Program-made: the position numbers and the translations under genes
Notes under the pieces: generated by a model
Seen by the model: the letters and a program-made list of their open reading frames with translations, nothing else
Told to the model about the DNA's origin: nothing
Databases searched by the model: none
Assembly (NCBI RefSeq): GCF_003122385.1
Contig: NZ_CP029255.1
Location: 1 to 64,000, forward strand
Direction: 5' to 3'
Source: Flavobacterium crocinum
Lineage (GTDB): Bacteria > Bacteroidota > Bacteroidia > Flavobacteriales > Flavobacteriaceae
Length of the DNA: 64,000 bases
Part shown: positions 30,550 through 38,790 of the stretch, one piece after another
Layout of the letters: every line of letters starts with the position of its first letter
Position numbering within the stretch: position 1 is the first letter of the stretch

Positions 30550-31122
30550 ATGCACGACGCAATTCTCAACCATATTCAAAAATTTATTCATCTTGGACCT
30601 TCAGAAATTGATTTATTAGAATCCTGTTTAAGCATTTCACAAATCAAAAGAAAAGATCATGTTTTGCAGGAAGGACAAATCTGCAATACAATGTATTTTG
30701 TTGTAAAAGGCTGCATGCGTCAATATATTATTAACCCAAAAGGAACAGAACAAACTCTTCAATTTGGTGTCGAAAATTGGTGGATTACTGATTATCTAAG
30801 TTATCATAATCATACTCCTTCACATTTTTACATTCAGGCTGTTGAAACAACAGAAGTAATTGCAATTGAAAAATCTGTTTTAGAGTCTATACTGATTCAA
30901 ATTCCAAATCTTGAAAAATACTTTCGTATCGTTGCTCAGAAGGCATTTGGCGCGGCTCAAATGCGAATTAAGTTTTTGTTTACCATGTCGGCTGAAGAAC
31001 GATACAATCATTTTAAAAACCAACAACCTGACTTTGTTCAGCGCGTTCCTCAATATATGCTTGCCTCCTATTTAGATTTCTCTGCTGAATTTATGAGTAA
31101 AATAAGAGCCGGAAAAGTGTAA
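30550..31122 (+). CDS. Crp/Fnr family transcriptional regulator
   Basis: This 190-residue protein has an N-terminal cyclic-nucleotide-binding-like beta barrel (VLQEGQICNTMYFVVKGCMR near residues 38-57) and ends in a short helix-turn-helix, VPQYMLASYLDFSAEFMSKIR. No Fnr-type cysteine cluster is seen, and the canonical cAMP-binding residues are not obvious, so the ligand is unknown. Many Bacteroidota members of this type lie next to the gene they control. Here an AhpD-like gene follows after 79 bp in the same direction. Confidence 0.88.
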   Translation: MHDAILNHIQKFIHLGPSEIDLLESCLSISQIKRKDHVLQEGQICNTMYFVVKGCMRQYIINPKGTEQTLQFGVENWWITDYLSYHNHTPSHFYIQAVETTEVIAIEKSVLESILIQIPNLEKYFRIVAQKAFGAAQMRIKFLFTMSAEERYNHFKNQQPDFVQRVPQYMLASYLDFSAEFMSKIRAGKV

Positions 31123-31201
31123 AATGTTTTTCTTGAAGTAGTTCAAGTTTTTAAGAGTATTGATTACTGACCTTTGTAATGAACTTTTAAAACATATAAA
31201 A

Positions 31202-31636
31202 ATGAAATCAAGAATTGTTATCCCGAATGTTGCCCCTGAAGCGTATCAAGCTTTAATGAATTTAGAAAAATATATTTCTACAACTTCATTAACTCCCGTT
31301 CACAAAGAATTAATTAAAATCCGTGCTTCGCAAATTAACGGCTGTGCATTTTGTATCAACATGCATACTGCTGATGCAAGAAAACATGGCATTTCTGAAC
31401 AAAGAATTTACTTAACAAGCGCTTGGCGTGAAGCTGATGTTTATACTGAAGAAGAAAAAGCAATCTTAGCTTTAACAGAACAAGTAACTTTAATTGGTAA
31501 TCATGTTTCTGATGAAGTTTATGAAAATGCAGCTCAATTATTTGATGAAAAATACCTTGCCGAAATACTTTTAGCAATCATTACAATTAACTCCTGGAAC
31601 AGATTAGCTATTACTACCGGAATGCGCGCATCATAA
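31202..31636 (+). CDS. Carboxymuconolactone decarboxylase / AhpD-like protein
   Basis: This 144-residue protein has the AhpD core, with the redox CxxC and following histidine in NGCAFCINMHTADARKHG near residues 43-60. Proteins of this type act as alkylhydroperoxidases or related thiol peroxidases. The short single-domain length and high helical content fit. I use the ATG at 31202 rather than a TTG at 31160. The Crp/Fnr-like gene just upstream may regulate it. A terminator follows. Confidence 0.88.
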   Translation: MKSRIVIPNVAPEAYQALMNLEKYISTTSLTPVHKELIKIRASQINGCAFCINMHTADARKHGISEQRIYLTSAWREADVYTEEEKAILALTEQVTLIGNHVSDEVYENAAQLFDEKYLAEILLAIITINSWNRLAITTGMRAS

Positions 31637-31671
31637 TTTATAAAGAGAATATTTACAAGCTATTACTGCTC

Positions 31672-31699
31672 AAAAGCCCTTATGAATAAAGGGCTTTTT
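31672..31699 (+). terminator. Terminator of the AhpD-like gene
   Basis: AAAAGCCCTT (31672-31681) and AAGGGCTTTT (31689-31698) pair around a 7-base loop and run into T residues. Confidence 0.88.
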
Positions 31700-31791
31700 G
31701 TATTTAATTAAAAATCAGAACCCAAAAAAACGCACAATGAAAATATTTTAAAATACCGTATTTATACTCTTTCAGGATTTTCAGAAATATA

Positions 31792-31799
31792 TATTTTTG
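31792..31799 (+). promoter_or_regulatory. Putative -7 element only 4 bp before the TPR kinase start
   Basis: TATTTTTG matches TAnnTTTG exactly but ends at 31799, with the ATG at 31804. If used, the mRNA would be leaderless or begin inside the gene. No -33 TTG is evident. Confidence 0.4.
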
Positions 31800-31803
31800 G
31801 CGC

Positions 31804-33528
31804 ATGATACCAAAAAGAATACCATTTTCACTATATATAATTCTAATTTTTATAGTTTTTTTTGCCTGTCAAAACACAAAAAAAAATACGGCGAAAATTA
31901 CAAATGATAAGGTCAAAATAGAAAAGATAATACATTCAGCTGATTTATTCTACAAGAATAAAAAGTTAGATAGCGCATTTTATTTTTACAATAAAGCGAG
32001 AACAAAATGCAATCCTAATGAAGATGTAAAAAGTTACATTTATTGTATGTATTACATGGCCGAAATTCAACAAGCTTATCAAGATTTTATTGGAAGCAAT
32101 AAGACAGCTGCAGAAACAATCCCTTACTTAAATAAAATAAAAGAACCTAATTATGTATGGAACATCTATAGTGTTTTAGGAAGAAATCATTTTTACACAT
32201 ATGATTATCCAACTGCTATGTATTATTATTCTAAAGCATTTACCCTTCAGACTGATAAGATTAACAAACTTGAGGCAAAAAATAATATTGCAGTTATTTA
32301 TCTAAAACAGCAAGAATTTAGCAAAGCGCTTTCTATTTTCCATTCATTAAGCAATGAAAAACTTGTTCAGCAAAATCCCCAAAATTATTCTAAAATACTG
32401 GATTATATAGGCTACTGCTATTTCAAACTTAATTCTCCTAAAGCTTTGTCGTTTTTTGAGAAGAGCATAAAAATAAAGTCACAGCAAAATGACACTAATG
32501 GTTTAGGCAAAACGTACTACAATCTTTGTGAATATTATCAAAATCAAAATGCTGATCTAGCAATGAAGTATGCAAAATTAAGCTATAAAAATTATACTTT
32601 ATCCGGAAACACCGATGATAGCTTACTTGCTTTACAATTCATTATAGAAAATAATAGCTCGCACATTGAATCTAAAAAAAATGCGCTTATTTATATAAAT
32701 ATATCAGACAGCATTTATATGGAAAGGCAAAAAGCTAAAAATCAGCTTGCAAAAATCAAATATGACTCTAAAAATGAAAAAGAGGAAAATTTAAAATTAA
32801 GCGCTCAAAAAATTAAACACGAGCTTCAATTAGCCAAACAAGAAAGCAGAAATATTGCTTTTTACATCATAATTATCGTAGCGTCTTGCCTAATTGTCTT
32901 TCTTTATTTTTTTCTAACAGTAAGAGCAAATCGTCAAAAAATCGAAGCTACTTACAAAAGTGAAACTAGAATTTCAAAGAAATTACATGATGAACTTGCT
33001 AATGATATTTACCATGTACTTGCATTTGCAGAGAACAGAAATCTTTCTTCAGAAGAAAACAGGAATCATTTATTAAAACGATTAGAAGATATTTATTCAC
33101 GAACAACAAATATTTCGAAGGATAATAATCTAGCAACAAGTTTTCAAAATTTTAGCACTTCTTTCAAAGAGATGATTTCTAGTTTTAATACCCCTCAAAT
33201 TAATCTTTTAATAAATGGCTTGGATTGTATTTGTTGGAGCGAAATTGATAAAGACAAAAAAACAGTGGTTTATCGTTCAGTACAGGAATTGCTTGTAAAC
33301 ATGAAAAAACACAGTGATGCAAGCCTTGTCGCAATAACTTTTAAGGAGTTAGACAATTTCATAATCCTAAATTATATTGATAATGGGAAAGGAACTGACA
33401 AAAATAAAATGGTTTTAAAAAATGGTTTACACAATATCGAGAATCGAATTTATTCTATTAAAGGCGGAATTGAAATTTATTCAGATTTAGGAGAAGGTTT
33501 TAAAGTACAAATTAAATTCCCTGTATAA
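31804..33528 (+). CDS. TPR-containing sensor histidine kinase (lipobox N-terminus)
   Basis: This 574-residue kinase begins with a hydrophobic segment ending in a lipobox-like FFAC (Cys22). It continues with a periplasmic region of about 300 residues with TPR-like repeats and a coiled coil, one membrane segment near residues 355-378, and a cytoplasmic HisKA_3-type kinase. The phosphoacceptor is His395 in SKKLHDELAND. The ATPase domain keeps the N-box Asn499 (QELLVNMKKHS), DNGKG and NGLHNIENR. It is thus predicted to be active. The next gene, a paralog lacking these residues, starts on the last base of its stop codon (TAATG), so the two are translationally coupled. Confidence 0.9.
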   Translation: MIPKRIPFSLYIILIFIVFFACQNTKKNTAKITNDKVKIEKIIHSADLFYKNKKLDSAFYFYNKARTKCNPNEDVKSYIYCMYYMAEIQQAYQDFIGSNKTAAETIPYLNKIKEPNYVWNIYSVLGRNHFYTYDYPTAMYYYSKAFTLQTDKINKLEAKNNIAVIYLKQQEFSKALSIFHSLSNEKLVQQNPQNYSKILDYIGYCYFKLNSPKALSFFEKSIKIKSQQNDTNGLGKTYYNLCEYYQNQNADLAMKYAKLSYKNYTLSGNTDDSLLALQFIIENNSSHIESKKNALIYINISDSIYMERQKAKNQLAKIKYDSKNEKEENLKLSAQKIKHELQLAKQESRNIAFYIIIIVASCLIVFLYFFLTVRANRQKIEATYKSETRISKKLHDELANDIYHVLAFAENRNLSSEENRNHLLKRLEDIYSRTTNISKDNNLATSFQNFSTSFKEMISSFNTPQINLLINGLDCICWSEIDKDKKTVVYRSVQELLVNMKKHSDASLVAITFKELDNFIILNYIDNGKGTDKNKMVLKNGLHNIENRIYSIKGGIEIYSDLGEGFKVQIKFPV

Positions 33529-35315
33529 TGTCAAAAAAAATACGCAACCTTTTCCACAAAAAAATCATCTTTTTCTGCCTGTTAACTTGCGGAGTAATTC
33601 TAGCTGTTTATTTTTCTCTGAAATTTTCGGCTCCTAAAAAACTACCCTTAAGTTATAGCAAAAGCGATCCCTTACCAGAAATAAAACAAACACTGAAAAA
33701 GGCACATGCTTTTTGGGACAATGAAAGAAGTGACAGTGCTTATTTTTATTTTAATAAAACTCGATTATTATGTGAACCAAAAGAGAATTATGCCGACTAT
33801 TATGTGGAATCGCTAAACTATATTGCAGAGATCTTACAAAGACATGGCGATTATAATGAAGTTGAAACTACACTCGTAAAAGCTTTTCCATACTTAGACA
33901 AGACAACTAATGTGAAGTATGCTGTTAATGCTTATACATTTATGGCGTATAATTATCATTCTACTTTCGACTATGAAAAAGCACTATATTATCATAAAAA
34001 AGCATTAAAAAAGGCCTTCTCTACATTTAGAAAATCACGTATAATATCTGAAATTGCCTTTATTTACATGGAACAAGGAAGATATCAGGAGGCTATAGAC
34101 CTACTAGAACCGATAGCCTGGCTGAATATCGAGGACAAAATTACTCCTTCAAATACAGCTTTTCAACGTACCGCTAAATTATATAATTTGGGGCTTTCCT
34201 ACCTCTATCTTGGTGGTCATAAGCAAGAAGCTTTTGATTGCTTTAATGAAAGTCTAAAAGTAGCTCTTACTTTAAATGATGACTACGAACTAATTACCTG
34301 TTATTATGCTTTTTATAAATATTACAAAAAATATAATAATCCTGAGCTCAAAAAAATTAATATAGAGAAAGCTTATTATTATGCCAAAAAGTCAAATTCT
34401 AAATCCTACGAAATTAGTATGTTAGGCTATTTAATTGAGGCCGACAATGCTGCAAACTCTAAAAATCATTTCAAAGCTTACAGTAGAATGCTTGATAGTC
34501 TTACTGTTAGTAGAAAAAAAGCAAAAAATCAGTTCGCAGATATTATATATAATTCACAGAAGGATAAGGGCGAAAACTTAGAACTTAAAAATCTTAAGGT
34601 CGAAAACGAGCTAAAACTTCAAAGACAAAAAAACAGAAGTTATATCTCTTATGTAGTAATCTCTTTTAGTTTATTCATATTACTTTTTTTAATATACCAT
34701 ATCACTTCTAAAAGTAAACGGGAAAAAAATGATGCGATTTTTAAAAGCGAAATGAGAATATCAAATCAACTGGATAATGAACTTAACTTAAATATATTTC
34801 AAACTTTATTATTTGTTCAGAATAATGATTTAGAAAACAAAGAAAATAAGGAAATGCTTCTTAATAATTTGAATATTATTTACTCTAAAACCAGGAATAT
34901 ATCAAGAGAAAACAGCAAAATCCCAACAGATGAAAGATACCTGACTGTTTTAAAAGAAATGATTTCAGAATACAAAACTGAAAATGTAAATATCATATTA
35001 AATGGCTTTGATACTATATCCTGGAATTCAATTGACAAAAACAAAAAAATAATACTGTACAGAATTTTACAAGAATTATTATTCAACATGAAAAAATCTG
35101 ATAGCTCAAGTCTGGTAAGTATAATTGTAAAAGAAACAGGCAAAAAAATAGCAATTCAATACACTGACAATAGTAGTGAAATCAATTCAGAAAATAATAT
35201 TTTAGAAAAAAGACTACAAAATGTGGAAAACCGTATTAAAACAATAAAAGGAACTCTTAATTTTGATACAGCGTTAGAAAAAGCGTTTAAAATAAATTTC
35301 TCATTTCCTATATAA
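33528..35315 (+). CDS. TPR-containing pseudo-histidine kinase (paralog of the preceding gene)
   Basis: This 595-residue protein has the same layout as its upstream neighbour: an N-terminal membrane segment (about 12-33), a TPR-rich periplasmic region, a coiled coil (KAKNQFADIIYNSQKDKGENLE), a membrane segment near 373-392 and a kinase-like end. The phosphoacceptor position is Asp416 (SNQLDNELN against SKKLHDELA). The N-box Asn520 is kept, but the ATP-binding glycines are lost: DNGKG became DNSSE and NGLHN became KRLQN. It is therefore predicted to be unable to phosphorylate itself. A role as a regulatory partner of the active kinase is inferred. A response regulator follows after 9 bp. Confidence 0.88.
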   Translation: MSKKIRNLFHKKIIFFCLLTCGVILAVYFSLKFSAPKKLPLSYSKSDPLPEIKQTLKKAHAFWDNERSDSAYFYFNKTRLLCEPKENYADYYVESLNYIAEILQRHGDYNEVETTLVKAFPYLDKTTNVKYAVNAYTFMAYNYHSTFDYEKALYYHKKALKKAFSTFRKSRIISEIAFIYMEQGRYQEAIDLLEPIAWLNIEDKITPSNTAFQRTAKLYNLGLSYLYLGGHKQEAFDCFNESLKVALTLNDDYELITCYYAFYKYYKKYNNPELKKINIEKAYYYAKKSNSKSYEISMLGYLIEADNAANSKNHFKAYSRMLDSLTVSRKKAKNQFADIIYNSQKDKGENLELKNLKVENELKLQRQKNRSYISYVVISFSLFILLFLIYHITSKSKREKNDAIFKSEMRISNQLDNELNLNIFQTLLFVQNNDLENKENKEMLLNNLNIIYSKTRNISRENSKIPTDERYLTVLKEMISEYKTENVNIILNGFDTISWNSIDKNKKIILYRILQELLFNMKKSDSSSLVSIIVKETGKKIAIQYTDNSSEINSENNILEKRLQNVENRIKTIKGTLNFDTALEKAFKINFSFPI

Positions 35316-35324
35316 GATAACATT

Positions 35325-35993
35325 ATGTTTAAGAAAGTTTTAGTTGCCGAAGATTTAGATAGTATCAGTATTGCAGTTGTTCAAGTGCTGGAAGATTTGC
35401 AAGTTCCTGTAATTGATCATGTAAAATACTGTGATGAAGCTTTACTCAAAATAAAAAAAGCTTTACTGGAAAAAGAGCCATATGATTTATTAATTAGCGA
35501 TTTGTCTTTTAAATCAGATCATAGAAAAGCAATATTAAACAGCGGAGATGAGTTAATTGAAGCTGCTAATAAAGTTCAGCCTACATTAAAGAAAATCGTG
35601 TTTTCTATTGAAGATAAAAGCTACAGAATCAAATCTCTTTTTAACGATCTGGGAATAAGCGCCTATGTTTCTAAAGGAAGAAACAGTATCGCTGAACTAA
35701 AAAATGCTATTGTAAGCACCTACAACAACGAAGAAAAAATTGTTTCTTCTGATTTATCATTTAGTTTTAATGATAAAGCTTTGATTGAAATTGAGTCTTA
35801 TGATATCTCAATACTAAAACTTCTTTCACAAGGATATATTCTAGAAAGTATCTCAAAAGAATTTAAAGATTTGGCAATTACTCCAAATGGAACCAGCAGT
35901 ATTGAAAAAAGAATTAACAAATTGAAAATCTACTTTAAAGCAAATAATAATGTACATCTTATAGCGATTGCTAAAGATTTTGGATTAGTTTAA
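35325..35993 (+). CDS. Response regulator with divergent C-terminal HTH
   Basis: The 222-residue protein has a receiver domain with an intact acidic pocket (AEDLD, Glu9/Asp10), phosphoacceptor Asp59 in LLISDLSF, a Ser in IVFSIED and the conserved Lys in YVSKGR. The C-terminal region (about 155-222) resembles a LuxR/NarL helix-turn-helix (LKLLSQGYILESISKEF, then SIEKRINKLKIYF) but is divergent. It is the third gene of the kinase/pseudokinase cassette, 9 bp after the pseudokinase, and is the likely phosphoryl acceptor. Its targets are unknown. Confidence 0.88.
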   Translation: MFKKVLVAEDLDSISIAVVQVLEDLQVPVIDHVKYCDEALLKIKKALLEKEPYDLLISDLSFKSDHRKAILNSGDELIEAANKVQPTLKKIVFSIEDKSYRIKSLFNDLGISAYVSKGRNSIAELKNAIVSTYNNEEKIVSSDLSFSFNDKALIEIESYDISILKLLSQGYILESISKEFKDLAITPNGTSSIEKRINKLKIYFKANNNVHLIAIAKDFGLV

Positions 35994-36044
35994 AATATGT
36001 AAACTTTTTACAAAATCACGTAAGAATTGAAGCTTTAGTAATTT

Positions 36045-36052
36045 TAAATTTG
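36045..36052 (+). promoter_or_regulatory. Putative -7 element before the small membrane protein gene
   Basis: TAAATTTG matches TAnnTTTG, 18 bp before the ATG at 36071. A TTG at 36027-36029 gives a spacer of 15 bp, shorter than usual. Confidence 0.4.
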
Positions 36053-36070
36053 CTAACCCCAACCTACTAA

Positions 36071-36304
36071 ATGAAACCAAAAAACAAAACGATTACTTTT
36101 TTTGAAAAAATTAATACAACTCAAAATAAAATCATCATGAAAACCATGTTTCTTTGTCTATTTTTATCGATAAGCTTTGCTTATGTATCTGAAAAAACCG
36201 GCTGGCTGGAAATCGACTGGAAAATAATTTTTATTCCTGCACTGCTTGTTTTACAAATTATAATTATTGGAACCGCTTTGAAAAACAGATATAAAAAACA
36301 TTAA
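36071..36304 (+). CDS. Small two-helix membrane protein, unknown function
   Basis: This 77-residue protein has two predicted membrane segments (about residues 23-39, MKTMFLCLFLSISFAYV, and 51-68, IIFIPALLVLQIIIIGTAL) and a basic C-terminal tail. I do not recognise a family. An ATG at 36137 inside the first helix is a possible alternative start. It lies 77 bp behind the response regulator gene and 69 bp before a secreted nuclease gene, in the same direction. Confidence 0.6.
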   Translation: MKPKNKTITFFEKINTTQNKIIMKTMFLCLFLSISFAYVSEKTGWLEIDWKIIFIPALLVLQIIIIGTALKNRYKKH

Positions 36305-36346
36305 TAATTTCTAAGACAGGTTTATTCAAATTATAGGAATTACCTA

Positions 36347-36354
36347 TATATTTG
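36347..36354 (+). promoter_or_regulatory. Putative -7 element of the secreted nuclease gene
   Basis: TATATTTG matches TAnnTTTG exactly, 19 bp before the ATG at 36374. No clear -33 TTG. Confidence 0.45.
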
Positions 36355-36373
36355 GATTTCATTTATTTTTTAC

Positions 36374-37177
36374 ATGAAAAGCATTCTAAGCCCTGTCCTA
36401 CTATTATTTACACTTTTATCTTTTGCTCAGACCAAAGTTTTATCGTGGAATCTTCAAAATTTTGGAAAATCTAAATCGGATACTGAATTAAATTATATTG
36501 CAAAAAAAATTTCTGTCTACGATATAATTGCCATTCAGGAAGTGGTTGCAGGGTATGGTGGCGCACAAACTGTTGCTAAACTGGCTTTATTCCTTAACCA
36601 AAGAGGAAATAAATGGGAATATACTATCAGTGATCCAACCACCGGCAGCAGTTACAAAACAGAACGTTATGCTTTTTTATGGAAAACAAGTAAAATCAAA
36701 TTAAAAGCTAAACCCTGGCTGGAACAAAAATACAGTTTGGAAATTGACAGAGAGCCTTATTTTGCAACGTTCGAAATCAATAAAAAAACAATTACGCTTG
36801 TCAATTTTCACGCTATAACGAAAAAAAAACAGCCTGAAACAGAAATAAAATACTTTAAATTTCTGCCAGGCGAATATCCAAATTTAAATTTAGTCTTTTT
36901 AGGTGATTTTAATTGTCCTGAAAAACATACAGTTTTCAATCCTCTCAAAAAAACAGGTTATAATTCGGTTCTAAAAAACCAGAAAACAACCCTTAAACAA
37001 AAATGCAAGAACAACATTTGTCTTGCATCAGAATTTGACAATATATTTTATCATACTTCTCACGTAAAAACAATCAATTCAGGAGTTATCAAGTTTTACG
37101 AAGACTTTGATTCGCTTTTAAATGCAAGAAAAGTTTCCGATCATATTCCGATATGGTTTGAATTTTCTCTAAACTAA
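36374..37177 (+). CDS. Secreted endonuclease/exonuclease/phosphatase family protein (DNase I-like)
   Basis: This 267-residue protein has a signal peptide (MKSILSPVLLLFTLLSFAQ) and the DNase I-like fold. Motifs appear in order: SWNLQNFG, the metal-binding Glu in AIQEVV, NFHA, the LGDFNCPEK element with catalytic Asp and Asn, and the C-terminal SDHIPI with its essential His. It probably hydrolyses phosphodiesters outside the cytoplasm, most likely DNA. Sphingomyelinase-like activity is possible within the superfamily but less likely given the nuclease-type NLQNFG start. It converges on the next gene with only 3 bp between them. Confidence 0.88.
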   Translation: MKSILSPVLLLFTLLSFAQTKVLSWNLQNFGKSKSDTELNYIAKKISVYDIIAIQEVVAGYGGAQTVAKLALFLNQRGNKWEYTISDPTTGSSYKTERYAFLWKTSKIKLKAKPWLEQKYSLEIDREPYFATFEINKKTITLVNFHAITKKKQPETEIKYFKFLPGEYPNLNLVFLGDFNCPEKHTVFNPLKKTGYNSVLKNQKTTLKQKCKNNICLASEFDNIFYHTSHVKTINSGVIKFYEDFDSLLNARKVSDHIPIWFEFSLN

Positions 37178-37180
37178 AAA

Positions 37181-38440
37181 CTAAGTTTTAAGCTTCTTTT
37201 TTCTTGCTGCGGGAAATAAAACATTATTCAGGATTAACCTGTATCCCGGAGAATTTGGATGCAAATCCAAAACCGTAGGCGGATCTCCTACCTGATGTTG
37301 ATAATCTTCAGGATCATGTCCTCCAAAAAAGGTAAACATTCCTTTTCCTTTTTCTCCGTGTATGTATCTTGATTCTCCATTTAACTCACAAGTTCCCATA
37401 ATCAAGACATTTGATTTTATTAATGAAGTATCAAAAGAAGTCGTTTGTCCCATAAAACCTTTTACCAATTGCGTATGATTCTGACAAAGCATACTTGGAA
37501 TAGGATCCCATTTTGCAGAAAATTCCATTAGAGTAAAATAATCTTTCTCCATAACAATTCTTCTTTTTGTAGTCATATCAATATCCGAAAACTCATAAAC
37601 TTCTGGTTTTCTTTCTAAAGTGAAATTTTTAAAGGCAAAAGAATTGTTATAATTTAATTTGGACTGATAATTGGATTCACTTGGATCTCCGTCAAACATA
37701 GCTTCGCAAATATCAACTCCATCAGCTGCTAGTGCAATATCAAAACTATCTGTTGCAGAACACATGGCAAACATAAATCCGCCACCGACAACAAAATCTC
37801 TGATTTTTTTTGCAACTGCACCTTTTTCCGTAGATACTTTATCGTATCCTAATTTAGCTGCCAAAGCTTCGGCATCTCTTTTTTGATCAATATACCAGGG
37901 AGTATTTTTATAAGCAGCATAAAATTTTCCATATTGCCCGGTAAAATCCTCATGATGCAAATGAAGCCAGTCATACATTAAGAGCTGATCGCTTAAAACT
38001 TCTTCATCGTAAATTGGAGTAAAAGGAATTTCAGCATATGTTAATACTAGCGTCACGGCATCATCCCAGGGCTGTTTCCCTTTAGGAGTATATACTGCAA
38101 TTTTTGGTGCTTTTTCCAAAATAACTGACTCCATATTTTGTGAAGGACTAGAAATTTCATTTAAAATCGAAGCTTCTTCAGTATCTGAAATAACTTCAAA
38201 ACTCACTCCTCTAATTTTACATTCTTTTCTAATCTCTTCAGCATCAGGAAGCAAAAAAGATCCTCCGCGATAATTTAAAAGCCAGCTTGCTTTATAATCT
38301 CTGCTCAGACACCAATAGGTTATACCATAAGCTTTTAAATGATTTTGCTGAGTAGATTCGTCCATCGGAAGTAAAATAAACGATGCACGAACATTGAAAG
38401 TAATTAATAGTATAAAAATGTAGAATAAACTCTTATTCAT
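37181..38440 (-). CDS. Exported protein of the family commonly labelled asparagine synthetase B
   Basis: This 419-residue protein has a signal segment (MNKSLFYIFILLITFNVRA). Homologs in Bacteroidota are, to my knowledge, often annotated as asparagine synthetase B. I see no N-terminal catalytic Cys2 and no PP-loop ATP motif, so that name is not supported. The middle shows GGGFMFAMCSATDSFDIAL, a nucleophile-elbow-like Cys as in class I amidotransferase folds. Later blocks are LMGTCELNG-type (IMGTCELNGESRYIHG) and FFGGHDPEDYQHQ. It is likely a periplasmic protein of unknown activity. No operon partner is seen. Confidence 0.7.
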   Translation of the reverse strand: MNKSLFYIFILLITFNVRASFILLPMDESTQQNHLKAYGITYWCLSRDYKASWLLNYRGGSFLLPDAEEIRKECKIRGVSFEVISDTEEASILNEISSPSQNMESVILEKAPKIAVYTPKGKQPWDDAVTLVLTYAEIPFTPIYDEEVLSDQLLMYDWLHLHHEDFTGQYGKFYAAYKNTPWYIDQKRDAEALAAKLGYDKVSTEKGAVAKKIRDFVVGGGFMFAMCSATDSFDIALAADGVDICEAMFDGDPSESNYQSKLNYNNSFAFKNFTLERKPEVYEFSDIDMTTKRRIVMEKDYFTLMEFSAKWDPIPSMLCQNHTQLVKGFMGQTTSFDTSLIKSNVLIMGTCELNGESRYIHGEKGKGMFTFFGGHDPEDYQHQVGDPPTVLDLHPNSPGYRLILNNVLFPAARKKKLKT

Positions 38441-38606
38441 CCGAAAATTATTTTAGTAAAGATATAAAGGAAGACTTAAAAAAAAGAATGAAGCCCATTT
38501 TTTATGGCCTAATGGAATGTTAAATATAAAAACAAGTATAAATACCTGATTTGCAATATTTATAAAAAAGGGTAAAAACCCCTATAGTACGCTAAAATAA
38601 TCTATC
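38441..38606. other. Spacer with small palindrome upstream of the smORF promoter
   Basis: This AT-rich spacer contains GGGTAAAAACCC at 38570-38581, a 12-bp palindrome just upstream of the expected -33 position of the promoter whose -7 box is at 38607. Nothing else was recognised. Confidence 0.4.
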
Positions 38607-38614
38607 TACATTTG
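38607..38614 (+). promoter_or_regulatory. -7 promoter element of the 41-residue ORF
   Basis: TACATTTG is an exact TAnnTTTG match 43 bp before the ATG at 38658. The -33 TTG is absent, which is compatible with an activator-dependent promoter. Confidence 0.5.
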
Positions 38615-38657
38615 CTATCCCAGATCATCAAACTAATCAATGTAAAAACAAACAACC

Positions 38658-38783
38658 ATGAAGTTTAATGATAGTAATAATCAAGAAAAGGGTATGAATA
38701 TAATTCAAAAAATAGGTTTATGTGTTTTAGTGATAACAATTATATTGTATTACGTATTGTCTATTCAGTTTTTGACGGCGTAA
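38658..38783 (+). CDS. 41-residue single-pass membrane peptide, unknown
   Basis: This short frame encodes MKFNDSNNQEKGMNIIQKIG followed by one membrane helix (LCVLVITIILYYVLSIQFLTA). The hydrophilic N-terminus with a C-terminal helix suggests a tail-anchored small protein. A -7 promoter match lies 43 bp upstream. The stop is 7 bp from the stop of the convergent response regulator gene. Support is moderate: codon use is normal, the promoter box is present, and no competing gene covers this stretch. No family was recognised. Confidence 0.55.
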   Translation: MKFNDSNNQEKGMNIIQKIGLCVLVITIILYYVLSIQFLTA

Positions 38784-38790
38784 TTTCAAT

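Noticed and set aside
33528..35315. Second TPR kinase considered as a pseudogene
   Set aside because: The frame is intact over 595 codons, membrane and TPR regions are kept and the start overlaps the upstream stop; loss is confined to catalytic residues, so a pseudokinase is more likely.
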